DNA of 64,000 nt from positions 1 through 64,000 of the forward strand of contig CAWBCM010000008.1 of NCBI GenBank assembly GCA_963787285.1. Reading direction: 5' to 3'. A program made the position numbers and the translations under genes. The notes beneath the pieces are model-generated. The model had not been told where the DNA came from and searched no databases. It worked only from the letters and a program-made list of their open reading frames with translations. Source of the stretch: JAHEJN01 sp963787285 (GTDB taxonomy: Bacteria; Actinomycetota; Acidimicrobiia; Acidimicrobiales; JAHEJN01). Below, one piece after another: positions 43,333 through 53,200 of the stretch (position 1 is its first letter; each line of letters begins with the position of its first letter).

Positions 43333-44567
43333 ATGTCGATCTTCAGGGGCATGGTGGGCGCGTCGGCGGCCACACCCGGGATGCGGATGGTGAAGGTGGC
43401 GCCGCGACCGGGCGAGCTCTCGAGGGTCACCTCGCCACCATGGGCCTCGGCGATCTGGCGGACGATCGTCAGGCCGAGACCCGAGCGGCCCTGCTGACGA
43501 GCCTGCGTCTCGTCACCCCGCCAGAACCGTTGGAAGACGGCATCGTGATCGGCGGGATCGATACCGGGCCCCTGGTCCTGGACCTCGATGAAGATCCGGT
43601 TCCCTTGCCGACCGGCCCGTGCGTGGATGGTGGTACCCGCGATCGAGACCCGCACGGCATTGGCCAGCAGGTTGGCGACGGCACGACCGAGCGCCGGCCC
43701 GTCGCCCACCACCCACAGGCTCGGCTCGATGCCGGCTTTCAGGGTCACCCCGTTCGCCGCGGCCGGCGTCTCGAACTCGGCGACGACTCGCCGGACGACC
43801 TCCCCGACGTCGACCGGGTCGCTGCGGACCGACAGGTGCTCTTGGCGGGCCCACACCAGGAGATCGTCGACCAACCGACTCATGCGTTCGGTGGAGTGTC
43901 CGACGATTCGAGCCGTGTGGCGGAGATCGGCGACGTCGGCATCGGGATCGGCCAGCGCCACGTCGAGATTGGTGCGCATCACCGCCAACGGATTGCGGAG
44001 CTCGTGTGACGCCTCGTGGATGAAGCGCCGCTGGCCCTCGAAGGCCGTGTCGATCCGGTCGAGCATGTCGTCGAAGGTGTCGGCGAGGTGCCGCAACTCG
44101 TCGTCGGGGCCCTGGAGGCGGATCCGCCGTGACAGGTCGGTGGCCTGTATGTCCCGCGCCACCGAGGTGATGCGCCCGATGGGCCGCAGCACCCGTCCGG
44201 CCACGAACCAGCCGACGACGAGGCTCACGACGAAGAGCAACGCCAGAGCCCAGAACGAGTAGTCGCGGAGCTGGTCGAGCGCCCGCTCGTTCACCGACGA
44301 CTCGAAGTCACGGAGCCGGGCCTGGAACTGGTCCTCGGCCACGACCAGGACCCCGCCGTCAGGGGTCTCGAAGAACTGCGCGAGCCGGAAGGTCTGGGTG
44401 ACCGGTTCGTCGTCGAGAGACCGTCGCAGGGCGAGGTAGATGCCGCCGACGACGGTCGAGGCGAGCGCGAACAAGACGGTGGAGTACAACACCGTGAGCC
44501 GCACCCGTACCGATCCGAGCCACGGTGGCATCCTCGTGGCGACCCCGCGCAGGAGCGAGCGCCTCAC
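43329..44567 (-). CDS. Two-component sensor histidine kinase
   Basis: The 412-residue protein has a first membrane helix (LTVLYSTVLFALASTVVGGIYL), an extracytoplasmic sensor of about 75 residues, and a second helix (FWALALLFVVSLVVGWFVAGRVL). A HAMP linker, HisKA domain with HEASHELRNPLAV and HATPase domain (NLLANAV, DQGPGID, GLGLTIVRQIAEAHGG) follow. It starts with GTG 44567, which overlaps the regulator's TGA (GTGA), so the two are translationally coupled. The signal is unknown. Confidence 0.93.
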   Translation of the reverse strand: MRRSLLRGVATRMPPWLGSVRVRLTVLYSTVLFALASTVVGGIYLALRRSLDDEPVTQTFRLAQFFETPDGGVLVVAEDQFQARLRDFESSVNERALDQLRDYSFWALALLFVVSLVVGWFVAGRVLRPIGRITSVARDIQATDLSRRIRLQGPDDELRHLADTFDDMLDRIDTAFEGQRRFIHEASHELRNPLAVMRTNLDVALADPDADVADLRHTARIVGHSTERMSRLVDDLLVWARQEHLSVRSDPVDVGEVVRRVVAEFETPAAANGVTLKAGIEPSLWVVGDGPALGRAVANLLANAVRVSIAGTTIHARAGRQGNRIFIEVQDQGPGIDPADHDAVFQRFWRGDETQARQQGRSGLGLTIVRQIAEAHGGEVTLESSPGRGATFTIRIPGVAADAPTMPLKIDI

Positions 44568-45247
44568 GATCCCTCGACCAGTCGGTAGCCCGCGCCGATC
44601 ACGGTCTCGATGGGTGCCACCGTGTCTTGGGGGGTGAGCTTGCGGCGCAGCGTTCCCACCGTGACCCGCACCGTGTTGGTGAACGGATCGGTGTTCTCGT
44701 CCCACACGTGGTCGAGCAACTCCTCCTGGGAGATGACCCGGCCGGGGTTGACCATGAAGTAGCGCAGCAGAGCGAACTCCTTGGTGGTCAGATCGACCGG
44801 TGCCCCGCGGCGGCTGACGGTCTGGCGTGAGGTGTCGAGCCGAAGGTCACCCACCTCGAGCACTGCGCCCGACGAGCCGGCGTCGCGGCGGAGCAGGCTC
44901 CGGGAACGGGCCGTGAGCTCGGCGAAGGCGAAGGGCTTCACCAGGTAGTCGTCGGCGCCGGCGTCGAGACCGGCGATGCGGTCGTCGAGCGCGTCGCGGG
45001 CAGTGAGCATCAGGATGCGAGGCGATGTCTCGTGCGGGGCCTCGGTACGAACCCAGTTGCACACCTCGATGCCATCGATGCCGGGCATGGTGACATCGAG
45101 GCACATGAGGTCGTAGGGAACGAGCCGGACCTTGTCGATCGCCTCCTCTCCGGAATAGGCGACGTCGACGGCATATCCCTCGAGCCGGAGACCACGGGCT
45201 ATGGCGTCGGCCAGATCGATCTCGTCGTCGACCACGAGCACACGCAT
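44564..45247 (-). CDS. OmpR-family response regulator
   Basis: The 227-residue protein has a receiver domain (MRVLVVDDEIDLADAI, phospho-acceptor Asp in DLMCLDVTMPGIDG, Lys in YLVKPFAFAEL) and a winged-helix DNA-binding domain (DLTTKEFALLRYFMVNPG, TVRVTVGTLRRKL, IETVIGAGYRLVE). It is the partner of the coupled histidine kinase. ATG 45247 faces the MoxR operon across about 185 bases, so it may regulate that operon as well as itself; this is inference from layout. Confidence 0.94.
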   Translation of the reverse strand: MRVLVVDDEIDLADAIARGLRLEGYAVDVAYSGEEAIDKVRLVPYDLMCLDVTMPGIDGIEVCNWVRTEAPHETSPRILMLTARDALDDRIAGLDAGADDYLVKPFAFAELTARSRSLLRRDAGSSGAVLEVGDLRLDTSRQTVSRRGAPVDLTTKEFALLRYFMVNPGRVISQEELLDHVWDENTDPFTNTVRVTVGTLRRKLTPQDTVAPIETVIGAGYRLVEGS

Positions 45248-45431
45248 GGGCCAGACGGTAGTTCGTTTCACCCCCTGGTCGGCTCCCGTCGTCGACCGAG
45301 GCGCCAGGGCGTTTACCCTGTTCTTCGGTCGCCCGTGGTTCAGTGCCATGGACGCCACCCCAGCACGTCGGGCGGAAACGTCGCCGAAAGCCGCCGACGG
45401 AAGTCCCTCCGAGGAGATCCGAGTACCACCA

Positions 45432-46694
45432 ATGTCCGACAGCAGCGCCGAGTCGACTCCGCCACCCCCTCCGCCGCCGCCCCCCGAGGGGGCCACCCCG
45501 CCGCCTCCTCGTGCTCCCGGACTCGGTGCCACGCCTCCCCCGCCGCCGAGCATCTCGCTCGACCCCACGTCGCGCGCCATTCCGGTTCCCGTTCCACCGG
45601 CCGACTCGCTCGCACCATCGCCACCGTGGGCAACACCGACGAACGATCCCTTCTCCACGCCTCTGCCGAGCGCCAGCCAGGTGTTCCCGTCGGCTTCGGA
45701 GTCGGCAACGGCTTCACCCCTCGAAGAGGCGATGTTCGAGGTGAAGAAGGTGATCGTCGGCCAGGGACGCATGCTCGAACGCCTGATGGTCGGCCTCCTG
45801 GCTCGCGGGCACTGCCTTCTCGAAGGGGCACCGGGCCTGGCCAAGACCCTTGCCATCGAGACCCTCGCCAACGTCACCGGGGGCACGTTCAACCGCATCC
45901 AGTTCACCCCCGACCTCCTGCCGTCGGACATCATCGGCACCCGGATCTATCGGGCCAGCAGCGAGAGCTTCGATATCGAGCTCGGGCCGGTGATCGCCAA
46001 CTTCCTCCTGGCCGACGAGATCAACCGGGCACCGGCCAAGGTCCAGTCGGCCCTGCTCGAGGCCATGGCGGAACGCCAGGTGTCGATCGGCGGCCAGACG
46101 TTCCCCATACCCAAGCCGTTCCTGGTGCTGGCCACCCAGAACCCGATCGAATCCGAGGGCGTGTATCCGCTCCCGGAAGCGCAGCGTGATCGGTTCCTGC
46201 TGAAGATCAACGTCGGCTACCCGTCGGCCACCGAGGAGGCCGAGATCGTCCGCCGTATGGGTGTCAACCCGCCGCGGGCCAATCAGATCCTCACGCCCGA
46301 GCAGCTCATCAGCCTGCAGGACGCCGCCGACCAGGTCTTCGTCGACCGAGCCGTGATCGACTACGCCGTGAACCTCGCCACCGCCACCCGCGACCCCGGC
46401 ATCTTCGGTCTGGCCGACCTGACCGACCTCATTGCCCACGGTGCCAGCCCCCGAGCGAGCCTCGGCCTGGTCGCAGCCGGACGGGCCATGGCCTTCATGC
46501 GCGGTCGATCGTACGTGTTGCCCCAGGATGTCTTCGACGTGGCGCCCGAGGTGCTGCGCCACCGCGTGATTCTGTCGTACGAGGCTCTCGCTCGCGACCT
46601 CGTGCCCGACCAGATCGTCGCCCGCGTGCTCTCCACGGTTCCTGCGCCACGGATCTCTCCCTCGCAGGACACGCCCGGGTCGGACCGCCGCTGA
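45432..46694 (+). CDS. MoxR-family AAA+ ATPase with a proline-rich N-terminus
   Basis: The 420-residue product carries about 95 residues of Pro/Ser/Ala-rich sequence (PPPPPPPPPEGATPPPP near the start) ahead of a MoxR ATPase. Its motifs are Walker A LEGAPGLAKTLAIE, FTPDLLPSDIIGTRIY, Walker B FLLADEINRAPAKVQSALLEAM and sensor 1 VLATQNPIESEG. MoxR ATPases act as chaperones for VWA-domain and metal-insertion partners. ATG 45432 is chosen, but an in-frame ATG at 45348 is possible; neither has a well-placed ribosome-binding site. The DUF58 and VWA genes follow after 2 bases and with a 4-base overlap. Confidence 0.92.
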   Translation: MSDSSAESTPPPPPPPPPEGATPPPPRAPGLGATPPPPPSISLDPTSRAIPVPVPPADSLAPSPPWATPTNDPFSTPLPSASQVFPSASESATASPLEEAMFEVKKVIVGQGRMLERLMVGLLARGHCLLEGAPGLAKTLAIETLANVTGGTFNRIQFTPDLLPSDIIGTRIYRASSESFDIELGPVIANFLLADEINRAPAKVQSALLEAMAERQVSIGGQTFPIPKPFLVLATQNPIESEGVYPLPEAQRDRFLLKINVGYPSATEEAEIVRRMGVNPPRANQILTPEQLISLQDAADQVFVDRAVIDYAVNLATATRDPGIFGLADLTDLIAHGASPRASLGLVAAGRAMAFMRGRSYVLPQDVFDVAPEVLRHRVILSYEALARDLVPDQIVARVLSTVPAPRISPSQDTPGSDRR

Positions 46695-46696
46695 CC

Positions 46697-47665
46697 ATGG
46701 CCAGGAAACGGGACGTTCCACCGCCGGCGCCCGGTGGTTCCGACCTGCTCGGGCCGGCCGGGGACTCGGGCGCCAGAGAGATCCTGCGACGACTCGAGCT
46801 CGACGTCACGATCAAGCTCGACGGTCTGTTGCACGGCGATCATCTCGGGCTCGTGCCGGGCCATGGGTCCGAACCGGGCGACACGAGGCGGTACATGCCC
46901 GGCGACGACGTCCGGCGGATGGACTGGAACGTCACCGCCCGGACACAGGTGCCCTACGTGCGGGAGGCGATCGCCGATCGCGAGCTGGAGACCCACGTTC
47001 TCGTCGACCTCTCGCCACGACTCGACTTCGGCACCGCGAACTACGAGAAGCGCGACCTGGCCCTCGCCGCCGTGGCTGCGGTCGGTCTGCTCACGGCCAA
47101 GCTGGGCAACCGGTTCGGGGCGGTGCTGGCCTCACCCAACGGCGTGGTCACCGTGCCGGCGAAGAACGGCCGCCCGCATCTGCTGTCGGTTCTGCGGCGT
47201 ATCCAGGATCATCCCCGATTGGACGGTGGCGTGCCCGATCTCGATGCCGGGCTGGCCCAGATGGGAGCGTTGTCGGCCAACCGCCGAGGACTGGCCGTGG
47301 TGGTCTCGGACTTCCTCGGCGGCTACGACTGGCTTCCCGGCCTGCGCCGTCTGGCGATCCGCCATGAGGTGTTCGCCGTGCAGATCGTCGATCCGCGAGA
47401 ACGCGAGCTTCCCGATGTCGGCGTGCTCACCGTGGTCGACCCGGTCACCGGCGAGTTCCGCGACGTGTCGACCCGCAGCAAGAAGCTCCGGGAGCGCTAC
47501 ATCGCCGCGGCGACCGAACAACAGGAGCGGATAACCGCGACCCTCCGCAGTGCCGGAGCCGACCACCTCGTGCTCGACACCGGCCGAGACTGGGTGCTCG
47601 ACATGGCCAAGCACGTGGCCAATCGTCGCCACCGGGCCCAGATGGGTGGAGGCCTGCGCCGATGA
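46697..47665 (+). CDS. DUF58 domain-containing protein
   Basis: The 322-residue protein has the DUF58 core: YMPGDDVRRMDWNVTARTQVPYVRE, then ELETHVLVDLSPRLDFGT, a VWA-like fold. DUF58 proteins accompany MoxR ATPases and are thought to be VWA-like adapters in envelope or metal-related assembly. The start lies 2 bases after the MoxR stop and the end overlaps the VWA gene (ATGA). Function in this organism is unknown. Confidence 0.9.
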   Translation: MARKRDVPPPAPGGSDLLGPAGDSGAREILRRLELDVTIKLDGLLHGDHLGLVPGHGSEPGDTRRYMPGDDVRRMDWNVTARTQVPYVREAIADRELETHVLVDLSPRLDFGTANYEKRDLALAAVAAVGLLTAKLGNRFGAVLASPNGVVTVPAKNGRPHLLSVLRRIQDHPRLDGGVPDLDAGLAQMGALSANRRGLAVVVSDFLGGYDWLPGLRRLAIRHEVFAVQIVDPRERELPDVGVLTVVDPVTGEFRDVSTRSKKLRERYIAAATEQQERITATLRSAGADHLVLDTGRDWVLDMAKHVANRRHRAQMGGGLRR

Positions 47666-48612
47666 CGTTCCTCTCCCCCGAACGCTTGCTGTTGTTGATC
47701 GTGGTCGGCGTGCTGGCCATCGGCTACCTGGTACTCCAGCGCCGACGTCGCACCTACGCCGTCCGCTTCACCAACGTCGAGTTGCTCGACTCGGTCGCGC
47801 CGCGTATGCCGGGTTGGCGGCGTCATGTCCCGGCCGCACTCTTCCTGGTGGCCGCCAGCCTGATGGTGGTCGCCTTCGCCCGCCCGGCTCGCACCACCGA
47901 CGTGGCGCGCGAGCGGGCCACGGTGATCCTGGCGATCGACACGTCGCTGTCGATGGAAGCCGACGACGTGGTACCGAATCGCATCGAGGGCGCTCGCGAA
48001 GCCGCCCTCGTGTTCCTCGAAACCGTGCCCGACCGGCTGAACGTGGGGCTCGTGTCCTTCAACGGCATCGCCACGGTGCGCGTACCGCCGACGCTCAACC
48101 ACGAATCGGTCGCCCGTGCGATCGAGACGCTCGATCTCGGCGAGGCGACCGCCATCGGCGAGGCCATCTTCGCCTCACTCGAGGCCATCGAGGCCCAGTT
48201 GCCCGACGCCGACGGCACCCGACCGCCGGCTCGGATCGTGCTGATGTCCGACGGCTTCACCACGGCGGGCCGGCCCGACGAGCTGGGCGTCGAGGCCGCC
48301 CGTGCCGCCGGAGTACCGGTTTCCACCATCGCCTTCGGCACCGATCGCGGCGTGATCGACGTGCCCGACGAGGGGCTCGTGCCGGTGCCGGTCGACACCG
48401 ACGCGCTGGCCGCGATCGCCGACGGCACCGGGGGCCAGTTCTTCACGGCGGCTTCCACCGACGAGCTCGAGGCGATCTACACCGACATCGGGTCGAGCAT
48501 CGGCTTCGAGACCGAGGAAGTCGAGATCATCAACTGGTTCGTGGGCCCGGCCATGGTGTTCATGTTGTTGAGCTCATTGGCCAGCCTCGCCTGGTTCAGC
48601 CGTCTGCCCTAG
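47662..48612 (+). CDS. VWA domain membrane protein (BatA-like)
   Basis: The 316-residue protein has two N-terminal membrane helices, a VWA domain with the metal-ion-dependent adhesion motif VILAIDTSLSMEADDV and VLMSDGFTTAGRPDE, and a C-terminal helix (FVGPAMVFMLLSSLASLAWF). This matches BatA-type proteins of MoxR operons. The domain would face the outside or the periplasm-like space, and MoxR would remodel it. Its TAG shares CTAG (48609-48612) with the convergent MoaD-like gene. Confidence 0.92.
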   Translation: MTFLSPERLLLLIVVGVLAIGYLVLQRRRRTYAVRFTNVELLDSVAPRMPGWRRHVPAALFLVAASLMVVAFARPARTTDVARERATVILAIDTSLSMEADDVVPNRIEGAREAALVFLETVPDRLNVGLVSFNGIATVRVPPTLNHESVARAIETLDLGEATAIGEAIFASLEAIEAQLPDADGTRPPARIVLMSDGFTTAGRPDELGVEAARAAGVPVSTIAFGTDRGVIDVPDEGLVPVPVDTDALAAIADGTGGQFFTAASTDELEAIYTDIGSSIGFETEEVEIINWFVGPAMVFMLLSSLASLAWFSRLP

Positions 48613-48977
48613 CCGGTCCGCGCACCCGAACGGCGGCCGGGCGCCGTTGGTTCCGGGGTGGAGCTGACCGACCCGACCGGGCGCTGCTCGCCTTCTCCTC
48701 CGTGGTGCGGCGCCCGGTCGCAGCCTCCCGACAACGCCTGCATGAGGACGATGTCGTCGTGGGGATCGATCGGTGTCTCGAGGTCGCGTTCGATCTCGCG
48801 GTTGACGAAGATCCGCATGTGCTGTCGCAGCCGTCCCTGCTCGTCGACGGCCCGGAACCGCAGCCCGGGATGGCGGCGGTCGAGGTCGTCGAGCAACTCG
48901 GCCAACGTCGTCCCATCGGCCTCGACGGCGGCCGCCCCGCCGGTGTAGGAGCGCAGCGGCGTGGGGATCCGCACCAT
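48609..48977 (-). CDS. MoaD/ThiS-like ubiquitin-fold protein with a C-terminal extension
   Basis: From ATG 48977 the protein has a MoaD/ThiS beta-grasp domain, VRIPTPLRSYTGGAAAVEADG to DIVLMQALSGG. The di-glycine normally ends the protein and becomes thiocarboxylated or conjugated. Here the frame continues 37 residues (CDRAPHHGGEGEQRPVGSV and beyond) to a TAG. Either the tail is cleaved to expose Gly-Gly, or this member does not act as a sulfur carrier. Its ATG overlaps the upstream BNR gene stop by one base (TGATG), so the two are co-translated. No E1-like (MoeB/ThiF) gene is present in the window. Confidence 0.82.
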   Translation of the reverse strand: MVRIPTPLRSYTGGAAAVEADGTTLAELLDDLDRRHPGLRFRAVDEQGRLRQHMRIFVNREIERDLETPIDPHDDIVLMQALSGGCDRAPHHGGEGEQRPVGSVSSTPEPTAPGRRSGARTG

Positions 48978-50122
48978 CACGGCGAGCCGATGGCCCCGTA
49001 GACGTGGGCCACCTCGACCGAGAAGATCTCGGGCAGGTGTTGGGCGATCGGCCGCCACGACGAACCCTCGTCGGCGCTGGCCCACAGTTCGCCGCTGGTG
49101 GTTCCGAAGTACACGCCCACCGGGTCGGCCATGTCGGTGGTCATCGCCTGCCGCTTGACGGTGAACCAGCCCCGCTCGGGGAGGCCGTCGTCCTGGCGGA
49201 CCCAGCTCGCTCCGGCGTCGCGGGTGCGGTACACCGCCGGGCGGCCGTCGGGGCTGGTGCGGGGCCACACGTCGGTTCCGTCCATCGGGAACACCCACAC
49301 GGTGTCGGGATCGCGAGGATGCAGCTCCACGGGAAAGCCGATGTCGCCGACTTCGGCCGGCATGTTGTCGCCGATACGTTCCCATCGGTCGTGCGGCCGA
49401 TCGAGGCGATAGATGCCGCAGTGGTTCTGCTGGTAGAGCCGATCGGGTCGGGCCGGATGCAGGCGGACGCAGTGCGGGTCGTGTCCGAACTCGGCGTCGG
49501 GATCCGGGAGGAAGTCGGCCGCCATGCCCTGATTCAGCGGCTGCCAGTCGGCGCCGCAGTCGAAACTCTCGAACACGCCGCCGCCCGAGAGGCCGATGTA
49601 GAGGTGCTTCGGATCGCGTGGATCGACGCTCACCGAGTGCAGCATCGCCCCGTCGGGCGTGCCCTGGTACGGGAACTCGGCCCACGTCTCCCACATCGGA
49701 TGGTCGTTCCAACCATCGACGGTCTCCCAGGTGTCGCCGCCGTCATCGGAGCGGAACAGACCCTGTGGTGTCCCCCCGGCGTACCAGGCACCGGGTTCGT
49801 CGGGATGCCCGGGAGTGAGCCAGAACACCGCATCGAGGCTGCGCTCGAGGGGCTCGCCTGCGCGGAACGCCGGCGGTGAGGAGGCCTCGGTCCAGGTGTC
49901 TCCCCAGTCGTCGGACCGCAACACCGTCGGTCCGAGATGACCGGTACGAGTGGCTGCCAGCAGCCGGGTGTGGTCTCGCGGGTCCACGACCGCGTGCTGG
50001 ATGATGTTCCCGAGGTGATGCGGTTCCGACACGCGCCACGACGACCGCTCGCGGTCGTCGGTCACGAAGAAGAGGCCCTTGCGGGTACCCAGGACGACGA
50101 CGGTGGCAGGTGCGCTCGACAT
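48977..50122 (-). CDS. BNR/Asp-box repeat beta-propeller protein
   Basis: The 381-residue protein has at least five Asp-box repeats of the form S/T-x-D-x-G-x-x-W: SDDWGDTW, SDDGGDTW, SFDCGADW, TRDAGASW and SADEGSSW, spaced through the chain. It also has many Pro/His-rich loops (LHPARPDRLYQQNHCG, LHPRDPDTVW). This is a sialidase-like six- or seven-bladed propeller, but with no visible signal peptide from ATG 50122 (MSSAPATVVVLGT); it is probably cytosolic. Enzymatic activity cannot be inferred. It is translationally coupled to the MoaD-like gene, so they may act together. Confidence 0.8.
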   Translation of the reverse strand: MSSAPATVVVLGTRKGLFFVTDDRERSSWRVSEPHHLGNIIQHAVVDPRDHTRLLAATRTGHLGPTVLRSDDWGDTWTEASSPPAFRAGEPLERSLDAVFWLTPGHPDEPGAWYAGGTPQGLFRSDDGGDTWETVDGWNDHPMWETWAEFPYQGTPDGAMLHSVSVDPRDPKHLYIGLSGGGVFESFDCGADWQPLNQGMAADFLPDPDAEFGHDPHCVRLHPARPDRLYQQNHCGIYRLDRPHDRWERIGDNMPAEVGDIGFPVELHPRDPDTVWVFPMDGTDVWPRTSPDGRPAVYRTRDAGASWVRQDDGLPERGWFTVKRQAMTTDMADPVGVYFGTTSGELWASADEGSSWRPIAQHLPEIFSVEVAHVYGAIGSP

Positions 50123-50160
50123 CAACCGAGTATCCGCGACCCGGTTGCCCGCCCACAACT

Positions 50161-50208
50161 GAAATCGGTTTCCACGGGCCCGATAGTGAGCTGCCGGAAA
50201 CCGATTTC
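50161..50208. repeat. Perfect 13-bp inverted repeat with 22-bp spacer
   Basis: GAAATCGGTTTCC at 50161-50173 and its exact reverse complement at 50196-50208 lie in the 107-base gap between smc and the BNR gene. Arm centres are 35 bp apart, about three and a half helical turns, and the spacer contains the 8-bp palindrome CGGGCCCG. It could be an operator for the BNR-MoaD pair or an RNA hairpin ending the smc transcript; there is no T-tract. Confidence 0.75.
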
Positions 50209-50229
50209 GACTCGGGTCGGGGCCGTCGA

Positions 50230-53200
50230 TCAGGCGCTCAAGGACTCGGCGCCGGCTCGTTCGCTCAGCACTCGGGACGAGCCGCCCGGTGCCATCGACA
50301 CCCCGTAGAGGCAGTCGGCAGCTTCCATGGTGCGTTTCTGGTGGCTCACGATGAGGAGCTGAGCCTCGTCGCGGAACTCGGCGACGAGGTTGAGGAAGCG
50401 ATGCAGGTTCACGTCGTCGAGAGCGGCCTCGACCTCGTCCATCACGTAGAAGGGCGAGGGACGACTGCGGAAGACGGCGAAGAGGAAGGCCAGCGCGGTG
50501 AGCGAGCGTTCGCCACCCGAGAGCAGCGACAGCTTCTTCACGTTCTTCCCCGACGGGCGAGCCTGCACCTCGACCCCGGTTTCGAGCAGGTTCGAGGGGT
50601 CGGTGAGACGCAGGCTGCCCTGACCTCCGGGGAACAGCGCACCGAAGAGCTTGGCGAAGTTCTCCGCCACGTCGGCGTAGGCCGAGGAGAAGACGTTCAC
50701 GATCTCCTCGTCGATCGCCCTGATCACCTTGTTGAGCTCCCGGCGGCTCGACCGAACGTCGTCGAGCTGTTCCTGGAGGAAGTCGTGGCGCTCGGTCAGC
50801 GCCTCGAACTCCTCGAGCGCCAGCGGGTTGATGGGGCCCATGAGGCGGAGCTCGCGCTCGAGCTCGCGGATGCGGGCCGCCGCCGAGACACCCTCGGCCA
50901 GTTCGGGGCAGGTGGCCTCGATCGCCTCTCGGGGTGAGCAGCCGTGGTCACGGCGCAGGGACTCGAGCGCCGTCTCGAGGCGCAGATCGATCTCGGCCCG
51001 ATCGATGTCGAGCTTCTGGAGGCGCGCTCGCCCCTCGGTGAGCTCTCGCTCGGCCGCCGACCGATCGCTTCGCAGCGACTCGAGCCGGATCGACGCAGCG
51101 CGGGCCTCGTCGGACAGGCGCTGATGGCGATCGCGAAGCGTGCCCAGCTCGCGGTCGACGGCGTGCAACTGGCCCTCGAGGTCGGCGGCCAGGTGGTCGG
51201 CCAGCCCGAGGCGACGCTCCAGATCGACACGGCGCGCTTCGGAGCGTTCGCGTTCGGAATCGAACCGGCCGAGGCGGGTCTCGATCTCGCCTTGACGGTG
51301 GCGAAGCAGCTGGCCACGTTGCTCGACGGCGGCGGCGCGCACCTCGAGATCGGTGCGCAGCGCGGCGACAGCGCGAGCCCGCTCGTCGAGGCGTGAACGG
51401 AACAAGGTGAGCTGCCGGCCCTTCTCGGCCTGTTCCTCGTCGGCGGCCTCGAGCCCGGGGAGCAGGTCGGCCAGCTCGGCGGTGCGGGCCTGATCGCGTT
51501 GGAGCCGTTCGGAGATCTCGGCGAGATGATGCTCGATGCCCTCGAGCTCGACTTGGTTCTCGCGCACGGCGCGCTCGGCCTTCTGTCGCGCGTCGGCGGC
51601 TGCTGTCTGCTGTCGCTGCGAGAGTGTGCGTTCGCGTTCCAGGTCGACGACCGCGGTCTTGGCCGCCGACAGCACCTCGACCGCAGCGGCATGAGCCAGC
51701 CGCACTTCGGCGAGGCGGGCGATGGCCGACTCGGCGTTGGAGATCGCCTCTTCGAGCGCGACGCCGGTGGCGCCGGTTCGGGGTGCACCGATCCGCCATC
51801 CACTCGCAGAGAATCGGCTGCCGTCGGGGGTGACGATGGTGGCCAGGGGGTGAGCGAGCGCGGCGTCGATGGCCGCTGAGGTGTCGTCGATCACCACGGC
51901 TCCGCCGACGAGGCGATCGAGCAGCGTGTCGACCCCGGGTCGGGGCGAGCGGACATGGCCGCGCAGAGGTCGACCGACCGGTGGCGGTGTCGGCGTCGAT
52001 CCCGAAACCCCGAGAGCCAGGACCGCCCCGGCGGCATCACCGTGCCGCAGACGATCGACGGCGCGACGGGCGGTGGCGGCATCGCTGACGATCACGGCCG
52101 CCACCGCGTCGCCACAAGCGGCCTCGAAGGCCTCGGCCCACCCGGCATCGATCTCGACGAGCTCCAGCAGGGTGCCGATCACGCCGTTGAGTCCTTCGAG
52201 CTCACCGACCCCCGACGTGGCTCGCGCCTCGTCGAGAGCGAGGGCAAGGGCATCGGCCCGAGCCGTCCACGACTCGCGGTCGCGCTCGGCGGCCGCAACC
52301 GCGGCGCGCGAGGCGTCGACCGCTTCGCCGGCGTGGCGACGGCGTTCGAGCGCGGCCTCGATGCGCGATTGGAACGGCTCGGCGTCGGGGCCCGACGACG
52401 GGCCTGGGGCGAGCCGGCCCATCGTGGCGTCGAGGGCCACTTTGGCATCGAGCAGCTCGGCACGACGGATCACCAGACGTTGCCGTTCGGCATCGGCTCG
52501 GGCCACGGCCTGGCGCAGCGCGCCCAGCTCGCCACGCACCTCGGCCGCAGCACCGCTCGGTGCCGCCACGCCATCGCCCATCTCGGTCTGGAACCGGTTG
52601 CGCTCGTCGACCAGTTCGGCCTCGGCGACCGCCAGCCGATCGGCATCGGGCACCAGGTTCTCGGCCTGCTCGTCGACCTCGCGGAGATCGGCGGCCAGAC
52701 TGGCGGCCTCGGCCTCGAGCGATGCAATGACGTCGAGGTCGACGGTGGCATCGCGCTCACGTTGCAGGCCCGCGCCGCGTTCGGTCAGCAGCGCCGCAAC
52801 GCCGCGGGCGCGTTCGCGCAACGATTCGCACCGGGTGAGGGCCGCGCTGAGGTGGGCATCGCCCGACTCGGACAGCTGACTCTCGGCCGCCATGACCTCG
52901 GCGTCGAGCGCGGCCAGGCGGCGCACCAGCGAGGCCTCGGTCGCGGCGAGCGCGTTGCGCTCGCCGCGATTGGTGTCGGAGCGGGTCTTGAGCTGGCCCA
53001 GCTCTCGCCCGGCCACGAACAACCTCAGACCTCCGAGCTCATCGACCAGACTCCCGTGACGGCGGGCGGCATCGGCCTGGCGCTCGAGGGGTCGGAGTTG
53101 TCGCCGCACCTCGCGCAGCAGGTCCTGGACGCGCGTGAGGTTGGCCTCGGTGCTCTGAAGGCGTCGCTCGGACTTCTCCTTGCGCTTGCGGTACTTCAGG

